Shown: positions 7,946-16,466 of the stretch, in pieces | Numbering within the stretch: position 1 is the stretch's first letter | How the letters are laid out: each line of letters begins with the position of its first letter | Source of the DNA: CALVGQ01 sp964370435 | Lineage (GTDB): Bacteria > Bacillota_I > Bacilli_A > Erysipelotrichales > Erysipelotrichaceae | Direction of reading: 5' to 3' | DNA length: 51,528 bases | Assembly: GCA_964370435.1 (NCBI GenBank) | Contig: CAYJJG010000011.1 | Location: 1-51,528 of the forward strand | Notes under the pieces: model-generated | Seen by the model: only the letters and a program-made list of their open reading frames with translations | Databases searched by the model: none | What the model was told of the DNA's origin: nothing | Position numbers and translations under genes: made by a program

Positions 7946-8019
7946 TGGAGCGAATGAAGGGAATCGAACCCTCGTGTCGACCTTGGCAAGGTCGCGTTCT
8001 ACCATTGAACTACATTCGC
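7946..8019 (-). tRNA. tRNA-Gly (GCC anticodon)
   Basis: A 74-base gene including an encoded CCA. The acceptor stem is GCGAATG/CATTCGC with discriminator T. The anticodon loop reads ttGCCaa and the T-arm ggTTCGAttcc. It is the second gene of a two-tRNA operon, 5 bases after tRNA-Thr. Confidence 0.97.
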
Positions 8020-8024
8020 AAAAA

Positions 8025-8100
8025 TGGTGCCGACTATAGGACTTGAACCCACAACCTACTGATTACAAATCAGTTGCTCTACCAGTTGAGCTAAGTCGGC
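8025..8100 (-). tRNA. tRNA-Thr (TGT anticodon)
   Basis: A 76-base gene with encoded CCA. The acceptor stem is GCCGACT/AGTCGGC, the anticodon loop tTGTaat, and the T-arm contains GGTTCAAGTCC. It is the first gene of the operon. Confidence 0.97.
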
Positions 8101-8111
8101 ATCGCTATAAT

Positions 8112-8140
8112 ATAATAGCAAAATCTTTAGTATTTTTCAA
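8112..8140 (-). promoter_or_regulatory. Promoter of the tRNA-Thr/tRNA-Gly operon
   Basis: Read on the minus strand: TTGAAA (8140-8135), 17 bases, TATTAT (8117-8112). It lies 12 bases before the tRNA-Thr 5' end. Confidence 0.8.
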
Positions 8141-8185
8141 GCCTTAAACTATAAATAATTGCTTTAATTTATTCTTTAAAATGAT

Positions 8186-8217
8186 GAAAAAGACTCCTTT
8201 TATTTAAAAGGAGTCTT
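8186..8217 (-). terminator. Terminator of the SPFH/NfeD operon
   Basis: A perfect 12-base stem (aagactcctttt / aaaaggagtctt) with a 4-base loop, followed on the minus strand by a T-run. It lies just after the stop codon at 8225. Confidence 0.88.
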
Positions 8218-8224
8218 AACAACA

Positions 8225-9124
8225 TTATTTATTTCCGTCTTTAACTATTTCACTTAGCGAAGCTAATGTACCAGCAATGTCTTGAAGATTACTAGGAACA
8301 ATTAGTTTAGTAGATTTTCCATCAGCTACTTTTTCTAAAGCTTCATAACCTTTAATTGTTAAGAAAGCCTTGCTAGGATCTGCAGTATTAATTAAAGCAA
8401 TACCTTTAGCCTGTGCTTCAAATACTCTTTCCATGGCTTGTGCTTGACCTTCAGCTTCAGCAATAGTTGCTTCTTTTTGAGCGTTGGCACGAAGAATCAT
8501 GGACTCTTTTTCACCTTCTGCAGTCAAGATAGCAGCACGTTTTTCACCCTCAGCTTGTAGGATTTTTTCTCTACGTTCACGCTCAGCACGCATTTGTTTC
8601 TCCATAGAATCTTGTATATCACGTGGTGGAACAATGTTTTTAACCTCAACACGACTTACTTTAACACCCCAAGGGTCAGTAGCTTCATCTAAAATAGCAC
8701 GCATTTTAGTATTAATGATATCTCTAGAAGTAAGTGTTTCATCTAATTCTAGGTCACCAATAATATTACGAAGAGTTGTTGCAGTTAAATTTTCGATAGC
8801 ACTAAGCGGTCTTTCAATACCATAAGTATATAATTTAGGATCAGTAATTTGAAAGAAAACAACAGTGTCAATCATCATAGTTACGTTATCTTTTGTGATA
8901 ACTGGTTGTGGATCAAAATCTCTAACAATTTCTTTAAGCGTAACTTTATTAGAAATGCGATCAGTAAATGGAATCAATATATGAAGTCCATTTCTCCAAG
9001 TGTTGCTGTAAGTTCCTAGACGCTCGATTACAAAGGCGGAACCTTGTGGAACGATGCGAACTACATAAACAAGTAGTCCTGCAAGTAGTGCAAATAAAAT
9101 AACAAAAATAATAAATTCGAACAT
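8225..9124 (-). CDS. SPFH/Band-7 (stomatin/paraslipin-like) membrane protein
   Basis: A 299-residue protein with one N-terminal membrane segment (about residues 3-24), then the SPFH domain with VPQGSAFVIERLGTYSNTW, TKDNVTMMIDTVVFFQITDP and ELDETLTSRDIIN. A long charged coiled coil follows from about 175 to 240 (MRAERERREKILQAEGEKRAAI). This is the QmcA/paraslipin type of prokaryotic flotillin relative, which forms oligomers in membrane microdomains and often scaffolds or protects membrane proteins. The NfeD-like partner lies immediately upstream, a conserved pairing. The ribosome binding site is weak (GAAAGGG). It is the last gene of the operon. Confidence 0.93.
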   Translation of the reverse strand: MFEFIIFVILFALLAGLLVYVVRIVPQGSAFVIERLGTYSNTWRNGLHILIPFTDRISNKVTLKEIVRDFDPQPVITKDNVTMMIDTVVFFQITDPKLYTYGIERPLSAIENLTATTLRNIIGDLELDETLTSRDIINTKMRAILDEATDPWGVKVSRVEVKNIVPPRDIQDSMEKQMRAERERREKILQAEGEKRAAILTAEGEKESMILRANAQKEATIAEAEGQAQAMERVFEAQAKGIALINTADPSKAFLTIKGYEALEKVADGKSTKLIVPSNLQDIAGTLASLSEIVKDGNK

Positions 9125-9146
9125 AAAATTTTCCCTTTCTAGTTAA

Positions 9147-9584
9147 TTAACTAATTTTTTTTACAATAAGTTTACTACCTTCAATTGCCAATATCTCAAC
9201 AATTTCTCCTTTTTCAATAGTTTTACTGTCAACAGATACAGCATTCCAAATTAGTCCTTGGATTTTCAATTCGCCAATTTGGTGTTCATGTATAGTTTTT
9301 AACAGAGGTACTCTTGCTGTAATCAAACGATCAGCATTAGTAGCAACTTGATTACCACGCATACTATTAGCAAAGATAGGACGAATAGTAACAAACAATA
9401 TAATAGATACTGCAAAGAAGACTAAAACTTGAACTGCAAATGATAAACTAAGCATCGCAGCACCTAACGCAAATACAGCGCCAAGAGCAAACCAAATACT
9501 TACTAAAGTAGATGCTGTAGCTACTTCTAATACTATTGAAGTAATACAAATACTAAACCACAGCCAAAAATATAACATATTCAT
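9147..9584 (-). CDS. NfeD family membrane protein
   Basis: A 145-residue protein with hydrophobic segments in roughly residues 1-75 and a C-terminal OB-like beta domain (LLKTIHEHQIGELKIQGLIWNA, ending VEILAIEGSKLIVKKI). This is the short NfeD class that partners stomatin-like proteins. GGAG lies 7 bases before ATG 9584. The SPFH gene starts 22 bases after its stop. I infer joint work in membrane microdomain organisation. It lacks the ClpP-like protease domain of long NfeD proteins. Confidence 0.88.
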   Translation of the reverse strand: MNMLYFWLWFSICITSIVLEVATASTLVSIWFALGAVFALGAAMLSLSFAVQVLVFFAVSIILFVTIRPIFANSMRGNQVATNADRLITARVPLLKTIHEHQIGELKIQGLIWNAVSVDSKTIEKGEIVEILAIEGSKLIVKKIS

Positions 9585-9600
9585 ATCATAACTCCTTTCT

Positions 9601-9972
9601 TTACTTGTTGATTTGATTGCTTAGGTCTATAATCAACATATTTTCTTTTTCATCAATATGTGAAGCAAATTTAACACCATTTAATTCTTGATTCAACATT
9701 GAAGTAATCATGTCGATAACAGACTTATTAGAAATGCGTGCATAACCTTTTCCTAGTGAGATTTTATGCAGTTGCTTAAGCGGTACTAAACTGAGATCGA
9801 TTTCTCTTTTTGATACTGGCTTAATAGCAATTTGCCTTTTTTCTTCACTTATACCTATTATACACCATCTGAAGTCTTTAAAGTAATTAGCAACAACATT
9901 ATTTAAGGTAAAGTTATTAGGATATATTGTTACTACGCCAAAGTAATTGTTACCATCTACCCATTTAAACAT
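9601..9972 (-). CDS. Hypothetical protein in the SPFH/NfeD operon
   Basis: A 123-residue soluble protein that I do not recognise. It has no signal peptide or membrane segment. The first half is rich in aromatic residues and strands (NYFGVVTIYPNN, FRWCIIGI). The second half has KISLGKGYARISNKSVIDMITSMLN and a strand-rich end. A good promoter (9998-10026) and an AGGATGG-type site precede it, and 16 bases separate it from the NfeD gene. Membership of the operon is well supported by position. No function is claimed. Confidence 0.75.
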   Translation of the reverse strand: MFKWVDGNNYFGVVTIYPNNFTLNNVVANYFKDFRWCIIGISEEKRQIAIKPVSKREIDLSLVPLKQLHKISLGKGYARISNKSVIDMITSMLNQELNGVKFASHIDEKENMLIIDLSNQINK

Positions 9973-9997
9973 GTATATCCATCCTTTCTATAGACTT

Positions 9998-10026
9998 ATT
10001 ATATTATATTTCTTATTATTTTGCAA
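9998..10026 (-). promoter_or_regulatory. Promoter of the hypothetical-NfeD-SPFH operon
   Basis: On the minus strand: TTGCAA (10026-10021), exactly 17 bases, TATAAT (10003-9998). It lies 25 bases before the start codon at 9972. Confidence 0.75.
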
Positions 10027-10077
10027 TATATTATTATTTTTCTTATTTTTTAACTTTTCATTGCGGGGTAAATTGCA

Positions 10078-10097
10078 TATAATAACTATATTGGAGG
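10078..10097 (+). promoter_or_regulatory. -10 element and ribosome binding site of the hydrolase operon
   Basis: A perfect TATAAT lies at 10078-10083 without a good -35. GGAGG at 10093-10097 is 5 bases before ATG 10103 and fixes the start of the alpha/beta hydrolase. Confidence 0.5.
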
Positions 10098-10102
10098 CGC
10101 CT

Positions 10103-10858
10103 ATGTCTATAATAAGAATAAATGAAGTAAATGTAAATTATCAGCAAACAGGTAAAGGAAAAGATATCGTTTGTCTTCATGGCTGGGGACAAAATATTGC
10201 CATGATGGAAAAAATAAGTAGTCATTTTGAATCAAATTATAGAGTAACCGTATTAGATTTCCCTGGCTTTGGGATGTCAGATAATCCCACTAAAGCATGG
10301 GATTTAGAAGATTATACTCATTTTTTTGCATCATTTTTGAAAGAATTAAAGATTGAAGACCCAATCATAATAGGTCATTCTTTTGGATGTCGTGTTGCGA
10401 TTAATTATGCGGCTCAGTTTGCAGTTGATAGTATGGTGCTTACAGGTGCAGCAGGACTTCGCCCAAAAAGAGATTTAGCATGGTATATTAGAACTTATAC
10501 GTATAAAACCCTTAAAGTGCTTGTGAAGCTTCCGGTATTAAATCGTTTTGAGGAGCAGTTTAAAAGCTACTTCGGTAGTGAAGATTATAAACAAAGTAGT
10601 GGGGTTATGCGTGAAACCTTTGTAAAGATTGTGAATAGTGATGTTAGAGATGTACTTTCTAGTGTTACAGTGCCAGTACTCTTGGTGTGGGGAGCATTAG
10701 ATGATGCTACACCATTATGGATGGGAAAAGAAATGGAAAAACTCATGCCAAATGCAGGGCTTGCAATATTTGAAAATGATGATCACTATGCTTATTTTAA
10801 TCAATGGGATCGTTTCAATCGATGTATTACAATATTTTTAGAAAATAAGGAGAATTAA
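10103..10858 (+). CDS. Alpha/beta-fold hydrolase
   Basis: A 251-residue cytoplasmic hydrolase with the complete catalytic set: LHGWGQN oxyanion loop (25-31), nucleophile Ser93 in GHSFGC, acid Asp200 or Asp201 in GALDDATP, and His228 in DDHYAYF. A cap of helices (about 125-180) sits between strands 6 and 7. Substrate is unknown: esters, lactones or amides are possible. The start is ATG 10103 with GGAGG. An open frame runs upstream to 9947, but it crosses the promoter region and has no ribosome binding site. The MurF-like gene begins 3 bases after its stop, so the two are co-transcribed. The pairing suggests an envelope-precursor role but does not prove it. Confidence 0.9.
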   Translation: MSIIRINEVNVNYQQTGKGKDIVCLHGWGQNIAMMEKISSHFESNYRVTVLDFPGFGMSDNPTKAWDLEDYTHFFASFLKELKIEDPIIIGHSFGCRVAINYAAQFAVDSMVLTGAAGLRPKRDLAWYIRTYTYKTLKVLVKLPVLNRFEEQFKSYFGSEDYKQSSGVMRETFVKIVNSDVRDVLSSVTVPVLLVWGALDDATPLWMGKEMEKLMPNAGLAIFENDDHYAYFNQWDRFNRCITIFLENKEN

Positions 10859-10861
10859 AAG

Positions 10862-12454
10862 ATGGTAAACTTAGTGCTAAATTGTAGTTTCATGTTGATA
10901 ATGGTGATTTATATGATGATTCCAACAAAGCATATTTTACACATGCTTCAACAAAATCGTTATGAAATTGATCGTCTAAAAGAATGGATGAAAAAACAAA
11001 TAAGAACCTATAAATTGGATTTTATTGCCTTAATTTCTTCAATTCTTATTATACTGACATTCTTTATTGATAATGTCGTTATTCGTTTAATTGTTTTAGC
11101 ATGGTTATTGTTGCTTCATGCTTTTGTAAGTTTTGTACTAGAGAGTAAAAAATCACAAAAATACATTAAACCATTGCATATCACTACTAGAGTTATAAGA
11201 CAAGCAGTAGTGATGTTAATCCTGAATGTAGTGTGGTTATCGTTACTCATATGGATTTTACCAATGGCCTTTTGGCCACTTACGGCACTTATCGCCACAT
11301 GGGTAAATTGGGGATTAGTATTTGTGATGGTAATAGTTAGTGAACCATTTGAAAACAAGCTAAAAGAATACTATATGTCTCTTGCTAAAAAGATTTTAAA
11401 AGATCATCCTGCTAAAATCATTGGGATTACAGGTAGTTATGGAAAAACTTCTAGTAAAAATATTGTCCAAGCTGTTTTATCAGAAGAGTTTTATAGTTTA
11501 ATGACACCAGCTTCTTTTAATACTCCAATGGGTATTACGATTACTATTAGAAATAAATTAAAAGCAGTGCATGAAGTATTCATTTGCGAGATGGGGGCTG
11601 ACCATGTAGGTGACATTGAAAAATTAATGAATTTTATAAACCCTCATTATGGTGTAGTAACATCGATTGGACCACAGCATTTACAAACTTTTAAAACTAT
11701 GGAAAACATCATAACTGAAAAAATGAAAATGGTAGAAATGTTACCTGCTGATGGTGTCGCTGTTTTAAATAAAGATAATGAATTCATCAAGGCATATGAT
11801 ATTAAAAATAGCTGTACAAAGCTATGGTATGGGATTAATGAAGAAGATGTTGACTATCGTGCTATTAATATTGAATATACTAATAAAGGATCACGTTTTG
11901 TTGTGGTTGACCGCGAAAATAAACAAGTAGCTTTTGAAACTAGTTTATTAGGGGAACATAATATTACTAATATTTTAGCAGCGATCGCCATAGGAAGAAC
12001 GATGAATATAGACTATCCTAAGCTTCAAAATGCAGTTAAGAAAATGAAAGCAGTGGAACATCGTCTTGAAATGAAAAAGATTAATGGATATAACTTTATT
12101 GATGATGCCTTTAATTCTAATCCAGTAGGATCTTCAATGTCGCTTGATGTATTAAAAATGATGGAAGGTAAGCGTTTTATTGTTACTCCAGGTATGATAG
12201 ATTTAGGAGAAAAACAAGAAGAACTTAATAAACAATTTGGTAGTCAAATGAAAGATAAGGCAGATGTTGTTATCTTAGTTGGCATTAATCAAACTAAATC
12301 AATTGTGCTGGGACTTCAAGAAAGTGGTTATAACATGGATAATGTCCATGTAGTTAAAACAGTAAAAGAAGCATTTAACTTAGTATATAAATTAGCTACA
12401 CCACTAGATACAATTTTATTAGAGAATGATTTACCCGATGCATTTAATAACTAA
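10862..12454 (+). CDS. MurF-like Mur ligase with N-terminal membrane domain
   Basis: A 530-residue protein of the Mur ligase family. Residues 1-165 contain about four membrane segments. The ATP-dependent ligase core follows: P-loop GITGSYGKTS (188-197, Lys195), FICEMGADHVGDIEKL, LGEHNITNILAAIAIG, and FIDDAFNSNPVGS with the family Asp/Asn. The closest ordinary relative is MurF (UDP-MurNAc-tripeptide:D-Ala-D-Ala ligase), but standard MurF is about 450 residues, soluble and has another N-terminal domain. Here the usual substrate domain is replaced by the membrane region. It may be the working MurF of this lineage or a paralogue for a variant precursor. GGAG lies 9 bases before the ATG. Confidence 0.82.
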   Translation: MVNLVLNCSFMLIMVIYMMIPTKHILHMLQQNRYEIDRLKEWMKKQIRTYKLDFIALISSILIILTFFIDNVVIRLIVLAWLLLLHAFVSFVLESKKSQKYIKPLHITTRVIRQAVVMLILNVVWLSLLIWILPMAFWPLTALIATWVNWGLVFVMVIVSEPFENKLKEYYMSLAKKILKDHPAKIIGITGSYGKTSSKNIVQAVLSEEFYSLMTPASFNTPMGITITIRNKLKAVHEVFICEMGADHVGDIEKLMNFINPHYGVVTSIGPQHLQTFKTMENIITEKMKMVEMLPADGVAVLNKDNEFIKAYDIKNSCTKLWYGINEEDVDYRAINIEYTNKGSRFVVVDRENKQVAFETSLLGEHNITNILAAIAIGRTMNIDYPKLQNAVKKMKAVEHRLEMKKINGYNFIDDAFNSNPVGSSMSLDVLKMMEGKRFIVTPGMIDLGEKQEELNKQFGSQMKDKADVVILVGINQTKSIVLGLQESGYNMDNVHVVKTVKEAFNLVYKLATPLDTILLENDLPDAFNN

Positions 12455-12479
12455 AAAAAGTCGATTATTCGACTTTTTT
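12455..12479. terminator. Bidirectional terminator
   Basis: Stem aaaaagtcga / tcgacttttt with a ttat loop and A- and T-runs on both sides. It begins right after the plus-strand stop, and its last bases overlap the stop of the convergent HAD gene (12478). Confidence 0.88.
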
Positions 12480-13332
12480 ATAATCCAATTTTTTTAAGAT
12501 AATGAATAACTCCTTCATCATCGCTAGTAAGCGTAATATCATCACTAATAGCTTTAACACTATCTAGAGCATTATCCATAGCCACTCCCCAACCAGCGGA
12601 TTCAAGCATGGTAATATCATTTTCACCATCTCCAAAAGCTATAAACTGCGATAGAGGGATGTGAATAAGATCACTTAATTGTTGTATTGCATGTCCCTTT
12701 GATACATGAATATCCATGATTTCAAACCAAGATTTAGAAATAAACATTCTGGAAAATTGATTAGGTAATTGCTTTTCTAATTGTATTGAAAATTGTTGAA
12801 GATCAGCATATTCACCATAAAAACCTATTTTACGTAATCCATTTTTTACAAACTTTTGAGGATTAAAAGTGTATATGATTTTTCTTCCTGCGAATTGTTT
12901 AAATACCCAACCTAAGTTTCTGATTACTTTAATGTAACGTTTAATAAGTAAAGGAATAGTTCTGATACTTAAGGTTTGATAAAATTCGCTGTCGTTATCA
13001 ACAAAACCAAGGATGTTATATTTTTTTGCTAAATCAAAAATTTTGATGCAATCTTCTTGTGATAGACGCTTATTTTCAATCGGGATACCCGTATTAAAGT
13101 CTTCGATAAATTGTCCATTGCAGCTAACCATATAACTTTTATTTTCTGCACTTTTGAGTAGTGTTGCAATTTCTTTAATTTCTAATGGATTTCTTCCAGT
13201 ACATACAATAACTTTAATTCCTCGCTCTTGTAACTTTACTAAATAATCTACAGTAGTCTGTGTGATTTTTTTAGTGCGTGGAAGTAAAGTTCCATCAAGA
13301 TCAACACATACTACTTTAAAATCAGACTGCAT
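12478..13332 (-). CDS. Cof-type HAD-IIB family hydrolase
   Basis: A 284-residue phosphatase. Motif I is VDLDGTLLP (Asp11, Asp13), the middle is the C2b cap, and motif IV is IAFGDGENDITMLE. Substrate is unknown. The ATG overlaps the stop of the upstream AI-2E-family gene by one base (TAATG), with GAGG about 9 bases upstream inside that gene, so translation is coupled. It is one of three Cof-type paralogues in the window (with 4134-4937 and 22765-23628). Confidence 0.92.
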   Translation of the reverse strand: MQSDFKVVCVDLDGTLLPRTKKITQTTVDYLVKLQERGIKVIVCTGRNPLEIKEIATLLKSAENKSYMVSCNGQFIEDFNTGIPIENKRLSQEDCIKIFDLAKKYNILGFVDNDSEFYQTLSIRTIPLLIKRYIKVIRNLGWVFKQFAGRKIIYTFNPQKFVKNGLRKIGFYGEYADLQQFSIQLEKQLPNQFSRMFISKSWFEIMDIHVSKGHAIQQLSDLIHIPLSQFIAFGDGENDITMLESAGWGVAMDNALDSVKAISDDITLTSDDEGVIHYLKKIGL

Positions 13333-14543
13333 TATTTATGTTCCTCGCTTATTATTTCTGTTTGTGTTACTGTACATTGTTTCTCTTTAAGACGCCAGTG
13401 TACTAATTCACTTAATAACGTATATATTAAGGCTGTTGTAGGCACCGCCACTAACATACCAAAGAATCCAAATAAACCACCAAATATTACAATCGATAGT
13501 AATGTCCATATTGCTGGAAGACCTACTGATTTACCTACCACATTAGGATATATTAAATTAGTTTCCAGTTGTTGAACAATTTGATAGAATATCACAAATA
13601 GTATTGCTTCTAATGGATCTGTTGCTAAAATCAACAAGAAACCAAATATCATCGCAAACACAGCACCAACAATTGGAATAATGCTTGCGATAGCTACAAT
13701 CACTGCGATTAAGACTTCATAACCATTTCCAAGATTAAATACAATCATACCTATGTATATTAATGAGCCTAGAATCACATTTTCTAAAAGCTGCCCAGAT
13801 ATATAATTTCCAAAAATATCATTAGCACGCTCTGCTATATCAAATAAAGCTTTTGCTACTTTATAAGGGAAGATAGCTGCTACTATTTTTCTAAATTGTA
13901 CTAGTAAAATTTCTTTGCTTGATAGTAAGTATAAGCTCATCATAAAACCCATAAAGATATTACCAAATAAAATTGTAAAGGATACAGCATTCTTTAAAAT
14001 AAGTTCTCCAGCATCACTTACCCAAGTTGTGGCTGACTGCAAGATAGCTTCCCAATTACTAGAAATTGAATCGATATATTGATTAATAATATCAGGATTA
14101 ACATTAATGAGGCTCTCCTCTAAATTTAATTGAATAAACAATTGATTTATAGTATTGGTAATACTGATAATGTAGTTAACTAAATTATTAGATAACAAAA
14201 CAACATTATTTATTAACTGTGGAACAATGATACTTAATAATACACTGATTAACGTAAGTGTTAATATTACTGTTAAACTTATTGAAATACCTCTTATTCT
14301 CTTATATAAAAAGGTATCTTGCTTTAAATGTTTTTTTAATAAGCATTCAAACTTTACCATTGGAATATTTAAAATATAAGCAAAAACTATAGCATAGAAA
14401 AAAGGTGAGCATAAAACTAAAAATTTTGATAAAAAAGATGTAATACTATTAGAATTTATAAGAATTAGTACTAAAAACGCACAGAATAGTATTAATATTA
14501 TCCATGGTTTTATTTGTTTTAATGTTTTTTGATCAATGTTCAT
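13332..14543 (-). CDS. AI-2E family transporter
   Basis: A 403-residue polytopic membrane protein with about eight hydrophobic segments. The central region (about 130-200) is a less hydrophobic extracellular stretch. The C-terminal half has the family pattern with IASIIPIVGAVFAMI, LEAILFVIFYQIVQQLETNLIYP and GLFGFFGMLVAVPTTALIY. Characterised relatives export autoinducer-2 (TqsA) or act as sodium/proton antiporters, so the substrate should not be assumed. AAGGAG lies 8 bases before ATG 14543. It leads a two-gene operon with the HAD gene. Confidence 0.9.
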   Translation of the reverse strand: MNIDQKTLKQIKPWIILILFCAFLVLILINSNSITSFLSKFLVLCSPFFYAIVFAYILNIPMVKFECLLKKHLKQDTFLYKRIRGISISLTVILTLTLISVLLSIIVPQLINNVVLLSNNLVNYIISITNTINQLFIQLNLEESLINVNPDIINQYIDSISSNWEAILQSATTWVSDAGELILKNAVSFTILFGNIFMGFMMSLYLLSSKEILLVQFRKIVAAIFPYKVAKALFDIAERANDIFGNYISGQLLENVILGSLIYIGMIVFNLGNGYEVLIAVIVAIASIIPIVGAVFAMIFGFLLILATDPLEAILFVIFYQIVQQLETNLIYPNVVGKSVGLPAIWTLLSIVIFGGLFGFFGMLVAVPTTALIYTLLSELVHWRLKEKQCTVTQTEIISEEHK

Positions 14544-14680
14544 TTAAAGGTCTCCTTATACTAGCAATAGTACAATGAAATACCTTAAAATACAACTCTA
14601 ACAAGTATAACTTATATAAGTTTAAAGAGTACTAAGCATAGGTAATAGTATAAGTTCATATAATGTTACGGGTGAACAAG

Positions 14681-15541
14681 ATGAGTAAAATATTAGTAGT
14701 AGATAATCTTATTAAAAAATATCGTTCTTATGTAGCGGTAGATGATATTAGTTTTAAAGTAAATAAAGGTCAAATTTATGCATTTTTAGGTCCTAATGGA
14801 GCAGGAAAAAGTACAACAATGAAAATCTTAGCAACGATGCTCTATCCAACATCTGGTAAAGTAACATTTAATAATCAAAGTTTTTTTATTAATCAACAAA
14901 AAATAAAAATGCGTATAGGGGTAGTTTTTCAAGATAATACTTTAGATGAACAGTTGAGTGTTTATTATAATTTGTATTCAAGAGCGCTCTTATATAAACT
15001 TAGTCATCAAGAGATAAAGAAAAGAATAGCAGAACTTGCAGAAGAGATGAATTTATCAGCGATATTATATAAGAAATATCAACACTGTTCTGGTGGTCAA
15101 AAAAGATTGGTGATGATTGCAAGAGCATTAATTCATCAACCAGATTTAATAATTTTGGATGAGCCTACTACTGCTTTGGACCCTCATATAAGAAACTTAG
15201 TGTGGGAGAAACTTTTAAAATTTAAACGTGAAAAAAATTTAACTATTTTCTTTTCCTCTCATTACATGGAGGAGGCTACTAAATATGCGGATTTTATTTG
15301 TATGTTAAATAAAGGGAAAGTAATTATGGCAGATACCCCTGCAGCTTTACTTCAACATTATGGAGATAAAAGACTATATATTAAAGAAGAAAAGAAAGAA
15401 TATCAAATACAAGTAAAAGATGCGAGGGAAGCTTTAGTGATGCTTCATAGATTAGGTAGACATCTAAATTCATTTGAATTAAAAAATCCATCTTTAGAAG
15501 AAATATTCTTAAATGAAACACAAGTTGAGGTAACTTTATGA
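14681..15541 (+). CDS. ABC transporter ATP-binding protein
   Basis: A 286-residue ATPase subunit. Walker A is GPNGAGKST (about 38-46), the signature is CSGGQKRLVMIARAL, and Walker B is LIILDEPTTALDP with the D-loop and then a switch His in FFSSHYMEEA. The C-terminal extension resembles the drug- and polyketide-export (DrrA-like) group. I prefer ATG 14681 because GGTGA lies 5 bases upstream. The in-frame ATG at 14663 overlaps a TATAAT at 14659-14664. The stop overlaps the start of the permease gene (ATGA). Confidence 0.9.
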   Translation: MSKILVVDNLIKKYRSYVAVDDISFKVNKGQIYAFLGPNGAGKSTTMKILATMLYPTSGKVTFNNQSFFINQQKIKMRIGVVFQDNTLDEQLSVYYNLYSRALLYKLSHQEIKKRIAELAEEMNLSAILYKKYQHCSGGQKRLVMIARALIHQPDLIILDEPTTALDPHIRNLVWEKLLKFKREKNLTIFFSSHYMEEATKYADFICMLNKGKVIMADTPAALLQHYGDKRLYIKEEKKEYQIQVKDAREALVMLHRLGRHLNSFELKNPSLEEIFLNETQVEVTL

Positions 15542-16389
15542 GATTAATTCCGCGTCATTTAAAGATGTTTTATTTAGACCCATTACACTGGATTATTAGT
15601 GTTATTTCAGTGGTAGTTATTTTATGTTTATATTTTATGTTTATTAGGGATTTTACATTAACAGCTATAGAAGATATGTATATCGTAAGTAACTACTCAG
15701 AACAATTTACTGATTTTCTTATGGTTGGTGGACTTCTCATTGTGATAGCATCAACTACCTGTATTCCAATTAGCTCTATTCTGGTAAAAGATAAAGAATC
15801 CAATGTAATAGCAGATTTCAAAGTAGCTCCACTTTCTAATTTTGCTAGAATACAATCGTATGTATTTGCGAGTATGTTAGTCTCTGTTATTGCGACAATG
15901 ATGACTTTTTTTATTGTGCTAGTGTTATTTAAATCACTCTATGATTATCAATATAAGCTTTCCTTTATTTTACAGTGCATGGGATATTTATTATTAGCAT
16001 CATATATAAGTGCCTTATTATTGATGGTTTGTTCCTATTTCTTTAAAAAAATGACTTCTTTTGCAGGATTTGGTAATTTATTTGGTGTTATTATTGGATT
16101 TTTAACAGGGGTTTATATTCCAATTGGTTATTATCCTGAAATGGTTCAAAGTGTAGTATTTTTATTTCCTTTAGGAAGTATGACTTCTTCTTTTAGGAGT
16201 TTGTTTGTAAAAGATACTATGAATTTGTTGTGTTTAGATTACCCAGATTCAGCTAAAGAGCTCATCAATACTATTTTTGGAATGCAAATTGAGATAGCTA
16301 ATCAAGTGGTAAGTCAAGAGCAAGTATTTCTTTATTTTATATTTTGGATTGTGGTGCTTAATGGATTACTGTTGATTATGAAAGATTGA
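15538..16389 (+). CDS. ABC-2 type transporter permease
   Basis: A 283-residue membrane protein with six hydrophobic segments (near residues 15-38, 60-82, 108-130, 143-165, 176-195 and 260-280) and the loop VKDKESNVIADFKVAPLSNFARIQSY typical of ABC-2 permeases. It overlaps the ATPase gene by 4 bases, so the two form an exporter. The cargo is unknown. Lipid, peptide or antimicrobial export is possible. The next gene, D-Ala-D-Ala ligase, appears to have its own promoter. Confidence 0.88.
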   Translation: MRLIPRHLKMFYLDPLHWIISVISVVVILCLYFMFIRDFTLTAIEDMYIVSNYSEQFTDFLMVGGLLIVIASTTCIPISSILVKDKESNVIADFKVAPLSNFARIQSYVFASMLVSVIATMMTFFIVLVLFKSLYDYQYKLSFILQCMGYLLLASYISALLLMVCSYFFKKMTSFAGFGNLFGVIIGFLTGVYIPIGYYPEMVQSVVFLFPLGSMTSSFRSLFVKDTMNLLCLDYPDSAKELINTIFGMQIEIANQVVSQEQVFLYFIFWIVVLNGLLLIMKD

Positions 16390-16466
16390 GTTTATAAAAT
16401 AAAATAAGTTAGTAGTACTTTTTTGAAGTTTGCAGTATAATAATTAAAGACTAAGGAGTGATTACA

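Noticed and set aside
7815..8039. Plus-strand ORF of 74 codons
   Set aside because: It runs through the antisense of a terminator and tRNA-Gly and has no ribosome binding site.
9947..10102. N-terminal extension of the alpha/beta hydrolase with hydrophobic residues
   Set aside because: The stretch runs through the divergent promoter region, has no ribosome binding site and is AT-rich non-coding in character. GGAGG before ATG 10103 gives a better start.
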